Shown: positions 22,197 through 35,000 of the stretch, piece by piece
How positions within the stretch are numbered: position 1 is the first letter of the stretch
How the letters are laid out: each line of letters opens with the position of its first letter
Source: Chalara sp. BL73
Lineage: Eukaryota > Ascomycota > Leotiomycetes > Helotiales
Reading direction: 5' to 3'
Assembly (NCBI GenBank): GCA_918026815.1
Contig: CAKJVC010000117.1
Location: 103,010 to 167,009, forward strand
DNA length: 64,000 bases
Notes under the pieces: model-generated
Database searches by the model: none
What the model was told of the DNA's origin: nothing
The model's input: the letters and a program-made list of their open reading frames with translations, nothing else
Made by a program: the position numbers and the translations under genes

Positions 22197-23713
22197 GTGA
22201 CCTCTATTAGCCGAGCTCTCAGAGCGCTTTGTGTATATATAGCTTGCGAGGGCCTTCTTGCTGCTATGGCATTGAAACGTTTACGACTAGTTTCTCTTTC
22301 AACTGCAAGGCAGCTGTTTGGAGCGACAGTAGCGCTAGTAGCGGACTATGCTTCAAATGTGTGGATGCATGCTTGCGGATGCAGAGGCATGGCTTTAATA
22401 AACAGAATACAAAGACTTGGAGCAAAAGCTGTTATAAGAGCATTTCGAACAGTAGCGACGGCAGTTGCAGAAGCCGAAGCTAGCATACGTATAGCGAGTG
22501 AGCGGTGGGCGGCGAAAGCTACGAAGTTTTGGGTCAACATCTGCACGCTACCTGAATCGAACCTGATATTAAAGCTAAACGTTAAAGAACGCGGGAGATT
22601 CATGTCACCATTGCAGAAAATAGCTCGCGCGCATCAAAACACGCCAACAGACAGGGTGGAAGTTATTCGGCCGTATATAATAGCACCGTGGGAAAATCGA
22701 CTTACTACTACACTGGATTTCAGTACAGAAGAAGCGGTGCACGTTACTACTTACGGGGTTCGAATTGCGACAAGCTCGTCCGCAAAGAAAGGAATGGTTG
22801 GGATAGGCGGAGCTATTCACGACACGCTCGGCATTAGAGGACCGAGCTTATTCTCGGTCACATTAGGAGTAAAAACAGAACAGAATCCGTACACGGCTGA
22901 ACTTGCAGCGATAGCGATGGCAATGAAACAGTTACCACCGGACTTAATAGGAAGGCAAATCGCGATTATCTCAAGCAATCAAGGGGCTCTGCTAGCAACG
23001 AACCAACTAAAGCATCAATCAGGGCAAACCGGTATCAAAGAAATCTACGAAGCAGTTTCTACGCTCAGAAAAAGAGGCAACTTTATTCGTACAATATGGA
23101 TCTCGTCTCAAGAATGCTTCGAGCTAAGCAAAAAAGCAAAAGAAGCCGCACGACAGCTACCGAGCCAGGCCGAACACTGCAAAAGCAATGCTACCAGGCT
23201 AAATCCACAACTATAAGCCAAAGAAAAGCAGAAAGAGCTACAAGAACACTACCCGACACAGTGGGAAAGTATTCTAAGAAAATGGACACTGCACTTCCAG
23301 GAAAACACACTCGTACTCTATATGATAATCTTAAGCGGAAAGAAGCGAGCGTTTTAGCTCAGCTCCGTACAAGAATGGCACATTTAAACGGGTACCTGTA
23401 TCGGATTGGAGCAGCGGAATCTGACCAATGTGCCTGCGGACAAGCTACAGAAACCGTCAAGCACTTTCTTTTCCGATGCACAAGATGGAACACACACCGC
23501 ACGCAAATGTTAGCACAAACGAACACAAGAAGAAACAATCTTTCCTTTTACCTTGGAGGGAAAACGCTTTTCGACCCGGAGAAATGGGCACCAAATATAG
23601 ATGCAGTCCGAACAACGATCAAGTTTGCCATTGCTACAGGACGATTAGACAAAGAGATAGAACAAGCAACTAACTCTCTGCAACAGCAAACCCCACTTTA
23701 CTCTTTATTCTAA
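22197..23713 (+). pseudogene. Tad1-type LINE ORF2, 3' fragment (unit 2)
   Basis: The duplicate of 11447-12962 has the same domain order: RT thumb, RNase H, Cys-His tail. It shares the frame break near 23160 but lacks the second break, so the tail reads open as one frame from 23096 to 23713. The near-identity to unit 1 shows that the truncation and first break predate the duplication. Confidence 0.85.
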
Positions 23714-24906
23714 CTAACTCGACTAACCTTATATCACTCTCGTGTCCTCAGCTAGCCCCGCTTCAGTCGCCGACGATAGGACATTGAACACTTGGAGGAA
23801 TGAACTTCAAATTAGGTTGCTACTAACCACACACGAGATCCCGCTGATTATGTATTACTGAAAGTGGAAAATATTGGCAAAAGCAGTTCTGCATGGGCTG
23901 AAGGAGGCATTGGAAACCGGAGGAAATGTATTATGTAATATAGACTAGGGGCCTCTAGGCTTAGCCGGGCGTAATAAAACCACTACTCCTAAATAGAGCA
24001 CAGGGCCCCCATTGTGGCCGAGATGGGAGCCGAGTTGGGAAGTCGTCGCTCCAGTTACTGCCCAAGAGCATGAATTCCGACACACCTATTGTCATCACCA
24101 TTGATTTCATTATAGGAGCATATAGTGGGGAAATGTCAGCAAGTCGGCATTTCATGTGTGAAATGGGACCCCGACGGCGCCATTCCCCAGTCAGACTGTC
24201 ATCGTCGCCCTGGAGTCAGCCGTCAGCAAGACATATGGGACGTTTTTGGACCAAATACAGGGCTCGCACTTGTTGGGGCAGTTTTACTAGACGAGCACGC
24301 CATTAGACAGCACGACCGAGTCCCGGCCCAAGATATAAGTTCAAATAATAGAGTAGCGCTAAGAAAGTGCGCCGCTAGTGAAAAAGCGTAGGGGTAATAA
24401 GTGGTACCATCAGGACTTGTCCGAGCTCAGCCTTCGGTGTCAAATTGAGAACGCCTGTCTTCCCATCGCGAAGCGCTTCTACAAGCTCTCTGACTGATCT
24501 GTATGAATGGTGATTTTAGATGTAGTAATATGACATAGTGGTCTATGCGGTCCCAAGCCCAGCCTTGAACGTATCATCTCCTTAGTTCTCTTTGTCAAAT
24601 AATCCTTGAGACGCCAGACGACCGACCCTCGATATTTTCCCACGTTTAAGGTTGCAAGAATGATGGCCAGCGTCGTGGTAAACACTCCGAGATAGTGAAA
24701 CAAAGTACGACGCGCGAGCTAGTGAAGTAGAGGCTCTGAAAATTAATGGGTCGGTTTCAGCTTCTACAAGTCGCCTTCTTCCTCCTCGTCCCACGCAGTT
24801 CCAGGGGACCTAGTCCAGCCCAGGTTACTAAGGTCTCTCTTCAGAACTATGATCCTCAATAAAATATTATTATGTTTTTCGGGTAGACTAAAGTCTAACT
24901 CCTCAG

Positions 24907-26914
24907 TTACATGCTATGTAAAGAGACCGGCCAAAGAAATACGACATCCTGTCGAGGACATCGATCAAAAAAGCACAACCCATGAATCCAACGCTTCGTG
25001 AACAGCCTAGGTAGCCGTAAACGCCTATATCCTTTTCCCAGGTCGGAAGAGTTTACCTTTATTGAGACATGTTTGTCAATGTCGTTAGAGTCGAACATTT
25101 CCGGGCTTTCTCTCTGGGGGTATAACGCCGTGAACACATAAGTCGAATCCTCCGGGACCCGTTCACAATTTTTCTCCCTTTGCACCGTCATATTTGACGT
25201 TTTCAATGATGAAGATGGCACAACCTGGTTGCCGACCGTGAATCAGGTGTGCAGTGCATAACGTCTTTTTTTGGTTGATAGCTATTGCAACACTGCTCGC
25301 CATACGAACTTGCTACTTCTGCGAGAACGTTTCAGGTTGGCCAGCACTGCGGCCCTTGTTAATGAATTCATCAAGACGTTCGGATAGAAACCAGTAGCCG
25401 CGATCAGACAGCTTATTGGCGAGCTGTCTCAGTAGCCAAAGCGCATTTCGTCCTAGGCCATTATTGGATCCTGCTCCATATTAACGCCTGGGACCACGAG
25501 GGAATGATTTCGTTGGGATCAAACTATCGAGCTGCCACAGGTGGCCCTTCGTTTGGACTTTCTTTTCTGTCAGCTTTACATCGACGAATCGACAACTTTT
25601 GTTGAAAGTAAGGCCTCGCCTTGGAGAAGGCGATTGCAGCCTATCGAAAGATTGCATCTTCAGAAACTCAGCGACTGTTGATGCTCGCGCTGCTGCGACA
25701 TCGAGGCCGTTATTGGGGTGATTTGACAGAATCTCTCTGTTCAGAAGACAGAGCGTGAGCATCGATAAGCTCAGACTGTGGCCCTTAGCTCGAAGCTCGG
25801 TGCTATTCAACCGGACAGTGTACTGGCAGCAGTTGGCAGCGATGGGCAAGCGGTCCCAGTTCGTCGTAAGCTCACGAGCCGTGAGATCCGTAATAATCGT
25901 TGGCGATATTGAAATTGGAGACGAGTTATCACCGCCCGCGTCGCGGGACTGAAGCAGGATGGTGTACTTCCCCGCTCTTGCTAGGATATTGCTCAAGATA
26001 GCTGGAGGCGGCTGGTGGCTCTGGTAGGCTAGGCAGAGTTTCGTCGCTTTTTCATAGAAGTCCATTGAATTGACGCAAAGTTCCCTATCTAAATATTCCA
26101 GAAGCTCGTACGGCTTATGATTGTTTAGTGCTGGAGAATGGGGTATGAGAAGCTTCATTTTCGTTCCGGCCCGATAGTTCTCCTGAAATGTCCAGCTTTT
26201 CGTGAACTATAAGTCTGACGTGATTTCGTTTAAAAGTTCGACAGCTTTAAGGGCTCGGTGTAGCGATGTTCTCTGCGAGAGCCAAAATCCGCATTGATCC
26301 TGGTGCACGAGCTGTCCGGTAAGGATCTCGATAAAAAGTTGAAGCTCGATTGACGACCTAATGGGTCGAGCAAGTAGGGTTGCCGGGTATTTGCTCAGAC
26401 TATACACCCGATCCATTGCTTGCATGCCTGTTTCCTTCGCTTTCCTCTCTCTTTGCTCGATGCAATGCTGGTCAATCCAGAGATACGGAGCAGAAACATA
26501 GTCCATGTATCTTTTTATACGACTGAAAACGCTGTTTCTCACTGGTGATGGCTTTAATCGACCTGCGTTTCTCCGTTGAACCAGGTATCTTCCCGTACGA
26601 AGATCGTTCTTTTGTGGAGATGGGTGCTAGGTGTAAGAGAGGGCGACATATCGTGACTCTTTAAAGGCGTTGATTGTCCGCCGCAGGACTGGTATCCCCA
26701 TATTCTCGGCCCAGTATTTCCCACGAACTCGTTTGCGCGAGTCCGGAAAAAATAGGCACTCTAGGTTTTCAATGAACTTAAGAGACTTCTGCTGTGGTAT
26801 CTGACTTGATTGCATGTCCACTAGCTGCATCGTGATCTTATCGTTTAGGTGCCTCTCACTGATGCTGAGAAGCGAGCAATGCATCTCATCAAAGTCTCCA
26901 CGACTGGCTGACAT
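24907..26914 (-). pseudogene. HET-domain gene with in-frame stops (unit 2)
   Basis: The duplicate of 14157-16163 has the same four stops, so the damage predates the duplication. This copy also has one extra T in a T run near 25170 (five instead of four), which shifts the frame in the C-terminal third. The remainder, including the HET motifs at 26542-26627 and 26207, is unchanged. Confidence 0.88.
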
Positions 26915-27207
26915 GTCTAAGGACGAAAGATGTGCTTACAGTTAAATGAAAGCGCAGATTGTTGCTCAGAATTTGGCTATGATAGCAGTCTAGGGTCAGA
27001 CTGCTCTTAACACGCGAATCTTTCGTTACCGTTGAAAAAAAGGCTCCCTATGAGGGGGCGTAAATATGCAACATTTCTTTAGCGCAACTAGTGGAATCAC
27101 GCGACGTTAGGCAGCAGCTAGGCACCTTGCCTTTCTCTGGGTGCGGATACGGATACGTCTGGGCGGGTTCCAATACGTTGAAACTCCAGTGTCAGGGCGC
27201 CAAGTAC

Positions 27208-27227
27208 ACCTACACCATGGTGTAGGT
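27208..27227. repeat. 20-bp perfect palindrome at MULE-2 left end
   Basis: ACCTACACCATGGTGTAGGT is its own reverse complement. It recurs at 16457-16476 (unit 1) and 31259-31278 (between MULE-2 and MULE-3). Confidence 0.9.
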
Positions 27228-28416
27228 TTAGGGAGTTGCTACACCTAAGGCTACACTTACACCATGATGTGGGCGCGGATACAGATACGCCCCGGCTGGG
27301 GGACTACATTGACCCCTGGGGGTCAGTTTAGAATTATGACTAAGCGCGTTTTGCCCCCCCCCCCCCACCAGAACGCGACACTGCCTGTAAAGACCCCGTA
27401 AGGAACCCGTAAAGCGCGACTGCAACCTGTAAGCCAATTGATTCTTTTTCAGACCTCGATTTACGCCGTGTATCATGGATATCGAATCGCCAACGCCTGT
27501 ATTTTCTCCAATGCGAGTGTTGGTATCACCTACACCCTCATTGCCCTTAGTTACTGAGCCCCTGATGCCACCACCGCCAGCAGCCGTATATAGCTCTCAA
27601 GATGAGTTGTATCAGTCGATTCAGGCTTGGGCAGCACAGCATAACTATGCTTTTCGAGTTGGTCGGTCCAAACTCATTGGAACTAGTTTACGGAAAAAAA
27701 TCAACTATAATTGTGATCGTTGTGGACAACCTCCGGCTGGAAACAACTCTGATGAACATCATGAAGTTCGTAAACGACAAACAAAAAGCCGTAAAACGGG
27801 CTGCCAATTCTCTATCAATGCTATTGAGTTAAATGATTCACATTGGGAGGTTCGTGTTCGAGATCAAGCGCAATATAACACGCACAATCACCTACTAAGC
27901 TATGCAGCATCATTACACCCGGTACACCGTAAGCTTGCTCAAGAAGATATGAATAAAGCAAAACAGCTTTACTCTGCTAGTATGTACTTTTACGGACTAT
28001 TTACAGGTTATTCTAATAATACCAGGAATCAAGCCACGGGACACGATTACTTTTTTACAGCAAAATACATCGGCTTCATTTCAAGCTAAAGACGTATATA
28101 ATTTATATAGTTCTTTTAAACGCGAGCGATTACATGGGCTATCAGCAAATGACGCACTAATACAACACTTTACGGATAAAAATATCCATTTTCAAATACA
28201 GGTTACAGGCCAAATCGGACTGAATATCTGTTTATTGCATATCAAGAGTTTATTTCGCTTGCACACGAGAATCAATATACGGTTCTAATTGATAACACAT
28301 ACAAAACAAACAAATTTAATATGCCACTTCTTCATATAGTTGGTAAGTAGACTTACGGGCTATTTCTAAAGCTGTACTATTAAGCTGTAAATTAGGTATT
28401 TAACTTTGAATATTAG

Positions 28417-28593
28417 TGTCGGATCACTCTACCCGTGGCAACACCACGTCTTTCGCGCGGATTGCTTGGGTTGAATGTGATCTGATTGTTGAAGGTTGAA
28501 TGGAGGAATGAGGTTATGCCCCTTCCTGAGTCATGTGACTCCGTCACATGACCTATCCCCCATTCAGTAGCTAATCTGATCTACGTACAAACA
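28417..28593. mobile_element. Nested LTR-like insertion in MULE-2 copy b (177 bp, TSD ATTAG)
   Basis: Duplicate of 17658-17833 with one extra C. TSD ATTAG lies at 28412-28416 and 28594-28598. Confidence 0.75.
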
Positions 28594-30263
28594 ATTAGGA
28601 ATAACAAATTTTGGCAAAACGTTTTCGATTGCGTTTTGTTTCCTTCCTGGCGAATCTACAGTTAATTATATCTGGGCGCTTCAACAGTTTCAACAGCTTG
28701 GAATAGGCCCGGGAGTAATACTTATGGACGGAGATGATGCTTTAAAAAATGCTTCTGAAACCGTATTTACGGGTGTTCCTACTATGCTTTGTATATGGCA
28801 TGTAAACCAATGTGTACTGGCTTACTGTAAAGGTATTCTAGAAAACGATTGGCTTGCATTTAATGCTCTATAGCAAAGCGTCATTTATGCTTAAACAGTC
28901 GATCAATTTGAAAAGCGTTAGTTACAGCTGCAAACTAAATACTCTACTCCAAAGTACCAAAAGTGTATAGATTATCTTTGCAAAGAATAGCTAAAAGAAG
29001 GCCAAAAAGAGCGCTTAGTTACGGCCTGGACAAGCTCTTACACGCACTTTGGAACTCAAACCACATCCCGGTAAGTATTTACGGACCAGGAAATGCTATT
29101 TACAGTTTTAAGCTAACTTAATTCAACCTGTAGAAGCGAAAGTGCTCATGCATATATTAAGCAATACTTTGGAGGCAAAAAAACCAAAAGAGACTTATAT
29201 TCAACATGGTTATATATTGAAAATGCTATTACGAACCAAATTACTTCAATTCGGGCCTTTACAGCTAGTGAACGGGATTTTACACTTCTAAATCTGGACC
29301 GTAAGCTTTACCGTGGCGTATTTAGAGTTGTTACTTAGTACGCACTTCGGCTTGTTCAGCGTTATATTAAAGCTGTATCCTATCTTTTAAAACCATGTAC
29401 AAAAGCTTTTACGCGTAGCATAGAATTGCTTTGTGCTTATATTTGTAACAGCAAAAAAGCTACTACTAGTCTCGTTCCAGAAAACTTTCATGTACACTGG
29501 TATTAGGACCGCGAAAATGGTTTACGGCCGCTTTTTGATCCTGTACAAGTCAGAAAGCCTAGTGCTGTCGCCCGTAAAAATAGCAGAACTGGGCGTATTT
29601 TATCTGTAGAGAAAGTGCAATTGCCAAAACGGGCTCCAGTTTGTTCTGCTTGCCATAATAAAGGTCATACTCGTCAAAGTCGCAACTGTCCACTTAAGCT
29701 TCAAGCTTCAATTGTTACACAAAGCCAAATACTTCAAAATATTGAAGCTTTACATTCTCAAGCTGTGCTACGAAATACGGCTCCAGTTTCAGTGCCTCTA
29801 CTAGTTACAGATTCTCAAATATCCGTGGAAATACCTAGTAGCTCAATACCGACTTCCCAGATTCCGGAAAATATACACAGCTCGCAAGAAAATTTTACGG
29901 GCAGTATAATCAAGAAATCGAGCTAGCACTATCCGAACCAGAACCGGAACCGGAATCAGAACCAGAACTTCTGTCTATAGTTGTACAATTACCAAAAGAA
30001 CTAGCACCAGACCGCCCGGAAGTTTTAATACAAAGTTATAGGGCTGAAAAAGGAGCATGGCTAAAAGCCCACCCAAGTGTACGGCCTGCAAACTACCGTA
30101 AAGCTCGGAAATGGAAAACTTTACGGCCTAAAATTTTACAGGAACAGCTATGGCTTATGCCAAAAGAGCGCCGGAATCTTCAGGGCAATATTATAGCCAA
30201 CAAAGCTAATTGGACACTTGAAGAGATTACGATATGGCTAGATAATAAAGAAAGACTTGAAAA

Positions 30264-30551
30264 TGTCACGGCCCTGGCCCTATCTCGAGCTTGGCGCCAA
30301 GCACTGCAGAGCTCGGTAGAGCTTGGCCCCTGTTACCACAGGGCTCGGCACTCCAGAGCTTGGCAACCGACACTACAGGGCTCGCTTACACTGGCCCCTG
30401 GCCAGCATCCTGTATATAAAGCACTGCTCTCCTTCCCTTCTTCTGCCTGTAGTTTGTTCTCTTAGTTATAACAATTGATAGTTGTTCACACCTCTGAGTC
30501 CTTCTATCTAGATCCACGGATCGAGATCCCTGTTCGGCTTGAGTTGTTACA
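30264..30551. mobile_element. Solo LTR in MULE-2 copy b (288 bp, TSD GAAAA)
   Basis: Duplicate of 19496-19783 with identical length. TSD GAAAA at 30259-30263 and 30552-30556. TATA-like box near 30413. Confidence 0.88.
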
Positions 30552-31258
30552 GAAAACAAAGCCGAAAAACAAGTAGAATCGGACTTCGAAGTAAACGGGA
30601 AAAAGCATGGTTTACAAGGTGTAAAAGATGTATGGAAAGCAATTACGGACGATGTTGCTAAAGATCAGGAAAGATATATTTTTTAATATTTTAATATTCG
30701 ATTGTATTTTATTGTAGTTATTGCATTACTTTGTAATTTGTGTCCTCCTGATGTTTTACGGGTCTATATCACGTTTTTACAGGTGGTTGGGGAGTGTCCG
30801 CAACTACCTGTAAAGCTTGTAGTTGCCAGCCTGTAGCTGGCTATAGGCTAGGTACCCCGCAACCACCTGTAAAAACGTGATACGGACTCGTATTTAACCC
30901 AATTCTTTATTTAATTCTGTTTTTTATTTTTGCGATTATAAACAGTTTATTAGCCATATTAGACTTTTTACAAAAAGCACTTTATTAGTATTAAAATCGC
31001 TATCGCTGTCGCTATTGAGCATGTCAGCTACTATAAAAGCGTATAACTTAAATTGTTGTAGGCTTCAGCTGCAGTACTTTCAGGGCCGCAAACGGCGTAC
31101 CCAGCCTATGGCCAGCTACAGGCTTGCGGCTACAGTAGCTACAGGCTTTACAGGTGGTTGCGGTGTGTTCTACGGGGGTTCTACGGGTGTGGTGTTTTGG
31201 TGTGGGAAGCTGCTTAGTCAGAATTCTTAACGTACATGGGATGTACGGCGCTCGGTAC

Positions 31259-31278
31259 ACCTACACCATGGTGTAGGT
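31259..31278. repeat. 20-bp palindrome at the MULE-2/MULE-3 junction
   Basis: The same palindrome as at the MULE-2 left end. MULE-2 approaches it from the left and MULE-3 from the right, both with their 3' ends, each with a GTTTTGGTG...GAA.CTGCTTA block close by. Confidence 0.85.
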
Positions 31279-31479
31279 TTAATTTTTTCTTAGGTAAGCA
31301 GTTTCCCCCACCAAAACGCCAAACACACCCCAAATAATCATTTTACGGACCTAGAAAGCAACGCAACGCGTCGATACGGACCGTAAACTCACTAAGCTTG
31401 TGACTCTAGTATCCCCGAAAGTACTTTAGTAGCTGAAGCCCACGATAGTCTAGGCCATACGCCTTCATAGTGGCTGTAA

Positions 31480-31583
31480 GCCTGTAGCCGCTGTAGCTGC
31501 AAGCCTGTAGTCGCTGTAGCTGCAAGCCTGTAATCGCTGTAGCTGCAAGCCTGTAATCGCTGTAGCTGTAAGCCTGTAGCTGG
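31480..31583. repeat. 23-bp minisatellite in MULE-3 3' end
   Basis: About four and a half copies of GCCTGTA(G/A)(C/T)CGCTGTAGCTG(C/T)AA. It sits within a larger imperfect direct repeat (about 31420-31610 and 31620-31745) built from the same CTGTAGC motifs. The corresponding part of MULE-2 (31060-31170) has only a few such motifs, so the array expanded within this element. Confidence 0.8.
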
Positions 31584-31799
31584 CCATAGGCTGAGTACGC
31601 TGTTTGCAGCCCTGAAGGTACTGCAGCTGAAGCCTACGAGAGTCTAGGTTATACGCATTTATAGTGGCTGTAAGCCTGTAGCCGCTGTAGCTGCAAGCCT
31701 GTAACTGGCTATAAGCTGCTAGGTACGCCGTTTGCAGCCCTGGAAGTACTATAGCGTTGACTTTTTAGAGTTGAAAATACATTTTACCGTAAAAGAAAT

Positions 31800-32006
31800 T
31801 GTCACAGAACCGATCCATGTTGAGGGTCATTGGCTGGATACGCGAGCATGCCAAGGGTGGATAAGGAGTTGATATTTAGGAGAACAGCTCAAGCTTAGAT
31901 TACTTGTTCTTCAAGCGTGTATATATACAATAATATCACTTCGCTACTTTGGGATTGTCAACCATCAATTAGCTGTTCGCTGCACTACTAAGTACTTTCC
32001 GTGATA
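31800..32006 (+). repeat. 5' LTR of the Copia element
   Basis: 207 bp, less altered than the 3' LTR. It keeps GAGGGTCATTGG and CCAAGGGTGG where the 3' LTR has A/T-shifted versions. Confidence 0.9.
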
Positions 32007-35000
32007 GTTATAAGCCCGGTTTTGCAATTAAAACACTTTTACTGCGCACATCGAAAGCTTTTAGTCGCAAAACAGCTAATTTCTCTATTACTTCTTTTCA
32101 CAGAAAATTCCACGTACTAACAACAAACACCGCAACTATACAATGGCAAGCTCGCAGAAGTCTTTTAATATACTAATAAAAAATAAACATAATTAGCCCA
32201 AGTAGTTTATGTTATTGGCATATAAAGCACGCTACTAAAGCGCGTAGAAGCTGGTCGATCTAAACGCTCTTAACAGCCAATTCAACTTAGCAGTGTTACT
32301 ATTAAAGCTAAAGTTACTAAATAAACTGGTCGATGCGAAAAATCAAGCTCGCAATAAAAAATACAATATTAAGCTCACCGTATATTTAGCGCTAATAGCT
32401 GATCAAGACAATACACTTCGAGCAAAAGCAACTTTTTTAATATTAACTGTTTTTCTAAAAGCATTTCCGCTTTAACAACTGAAAGAAAAAAGCTTGTTTT
32501 TGTTAAACTACAGTATTTACTTATAGCTACAACTAGCAATGTGCAAACGAGCTAGTTAATGTACAACAAAAATTACACAATAAAAATGTCAAAGTAGTCA
32601 AAGCAGTTTAAAAAGTACTAACAAGTATTAAGCTAGATTACAAAAACAGTAGAACTATTAAAGCTAAAAAACGCAAAACTACAGCTAGCAATTAATAAAA
32701 CTATTAGCATACAAACACTCGTACGACAACTGAAAAAAAAGTTCGCTTTAACTGACTTTAGCATAATTAATACAGTCCGTGCAAAGTACCGATAAGTTTT
32801 CAGCTAAACAGCAAAAAAAAGTATTAATAAAAAACAGTAGCTAAGTAATTAGAACAAAGTATACAAACAAGCGAAGCTTTACAATTTGGCAAAAATGCAA
32901 AGTGATTTAACTACGCAAAATTTCTTAATAGCTATTCGCACAAAGCTAAACTTTGCTTAAACAAAGAAAAAACTGCAAAACTTAATAGTGCAATTAGAAA
33001 TCGGTAAAAAAACAAAAACAATCGAACAGCTGACAGCTAGTTTCGCAGAACTGATTTATACGAACAATACGAACTTTAAACTGAAAAGTTAAAAGCTCGG
33101 TTTATTTGTTACATTAAAAAAAAAAGCTAACAACTTTAATTTTACGAACTTAAACTTTTATAATTTATTTGAACTTTTAACTAACCGCTCGTTCAACAAT
33201 AAAAAGAAATGCTTGTGCTATACCGAAAAAGTCAATTTTAAACATACGTAAAAGCTAAAGAAATGCAAAAAGCTACAATTTGCGACTATCGGCAAGTCCG
33301 ACGAGCTGCTTTTAAAGCCGATAAAAAAAAAAGCCAAAAAACAAATACAAAAGCAACTAAACTCGGCTGATTAAGCAAAACTAAAAGCAGCTTTCAAAAA
33401 GAAAAAATAATTTAAACAATTCTTAAACAAAAAAACAACTTTTTTTACTTTATTCAACAATGCTATAATCGATTTAAAACTAGTAAAAAACATGTTAGCC
33501 GAAATGTTAGTTGAAGTGTACGCAACATTTAGCTATATTTAATTACACTTTTTATTAAACAGTACGTTGTTCGACAACTGCAAAGCAACTTATTTAATAA
33601 ACGATATATTATTGCTCGACTTAAAATTATTTGTAAAAACTAATTACAACAAGTACGTAAAATCCGAAACAACAAGCTTTTTTATACTTAAAAAAAAAAC
33701 TCGCACTTTTTCTAAAACACTTAACGGCCCGGAAAAACTACGTACAGTTAAACTTAAACTAACAAAAGTAGCATTAATTAAAAAATTTTATATAAATATA
33801 ATTTCAAAAGCCCGGATATTCGCTATTAAATTGTAGTTTTATAAACTAAAATGTTCGCTAAAGTACGGAACGAGTAAAAAAAACATTGTAATAAAGCAGC
33901 TAAAACGCAGAAAAAATTTAGTTTTTTTTGAATACAAACAACTGTTTTTTTATTTACTCGCTTTTAAAAAAACTTTTGCTATACTAGTACTATACGTAAT
34001 AATGTATTTAACTCTAAATCGCTAAATTAACAAAATATACCGCTTTTTTAGAAACTATTTAAAACTTAAATCAGATTTAACGGATATATAGCACAAAAAA
34101 GCAAGTCATTTAAACAAAAAAACGCTCGAAATACTAGTACACGCAGCAAAAAATGTAAAAATTACAAAAATAGTTCGTATTAAATATAAAGCATATGTTT
34201 AAGCATATATAAAGCAAGTAATTTTTAAAAAAATACTTAACAAAACATTACTTCGACTGTTTTACAAAATAACGTAAAACTTGTTTGAATTTTTTGATTA
34301 TTTAGCATATAACGAAACAAAGTATTTGCTAGTAATTAAAAACGAATATAGCGAAAAACTTTTCGGTTTTCTGCTAACGTTAAAAAAAAAAACTAAAATA
34401 ACACGAGCAGTTCGTAGCTTTAACAAATAAGTAAAACGTTAATACAATTTATTTATTTGCAAAATTAAGCACAATAATAATCGATTAATTATTCCGATAA
34501 ACGAAACGTTAAAATATAAACAATAAACAAAACAAAAAAAGATTTAATTAAAACTTTTACCGTTATATATACACGAACTAACAAAAAGTATTAAACGAAC
34601 AAGTTAAAAAGCAATAACTCGTTCGATAAAAATGCGCATAAGTGCAAATCTACTTAAAAGCTTATAGCCGGAATTAGCAATAATTAAAATACACTTGTTT
34701 AATATAAGCTTATTTGCTGCAAAAAACATGCGTTTTTCGAACAAAACATTTAATATGTAGTTTAAGAATTATTTTAAATAGTACAATCCGCAGTTTGTAA
34801 ACAAAATTACTAATAATTTCCGTTTTGATTAAAGCAAGATTTACGTGTACGAAGCTTGCGCGTATTTTCTGGAAAAAAATAAAAAAGCTTTAAGAAAACG
34901 AAAAACTTACAAAGTCGACTTTAAAGTATACGTAAAATATTTAATAGAATATATAGCTTTTAACATTTACAGAATTTAAGTACTACAACTTGTACGAGTT

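Larger units (their letters stand above)
19831..30599. repeat. Tandem segmental duplication, unit 2 (~10.77 kb)
   Basis: Direct repeat of 9078-19830, about 15 bp longer, mainly because of longer homopolymers (a C run at 27352-27366 versus seven C in unit 1). At 30599 the sequence continues into the true 3' end of MULE-2, which unit 1 lacks. Unit 2 therefore keeps the original right flank and unit 1 the original left flank. Confidence 0.93.
27475..30685 (+). pseudogene. MULE-2 transposase with FAR1 domain, copy b
   Basis: Spliced transposase of the FAR1/MULE type. The ATG at 27475 opens a proline-rich N-terminus and then a FAR1-like zinc-binding domain (NYNCDRCG...RKTGCQFSI). Catalytic blocks are VLIDNTYKTNKF (first Asp, before a GTAAGT donor at 28343), VILMDGDDALKNA with CIWHVN (second Asp) and SESAHAYIKQYFG (Glu, after a second intron). 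A CCHC knuckle (CSACHNKGHTRQSRNC, about 29640) follows. The frame ends at 30685. Breaks: T run near 28050, a missing A near 28213, and several TAG stops where Trp is expected (28871, and before LQLQTK, LKEGQ and YALRLV). Trp-to-TAG is a GG-to-AG change. Two solo LTRs also interrupt it. Inactive. Confidence 0.85.
27208..31278 (+). mobile_element. MULE-2 copy b, full length
   Basis: It is bounded by the palindrome ACCTACACCATGGTGTAGGT at 27208-27227 and 31259-31278. Inside these, diverged inverted repeats can be aligned: the left end has GAATTATGACTAAGCGC then CCACCAGAACGC and CTGTAAAG blocks, and the right end has their complements (GCTTAGTCAGAATTC, GTTTTGGTGTGGG, TTTACAGG). Target duplications were not identified. 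The element contains a spliced MULE transposase and two nested solo LTRs. Confidence 0.75.

Noticed and set aside
31480..31583. CRISPR-like array
   Set aside because: The repeats are contiguous 23-bp units without spacers, and the genome is eukaryotic.
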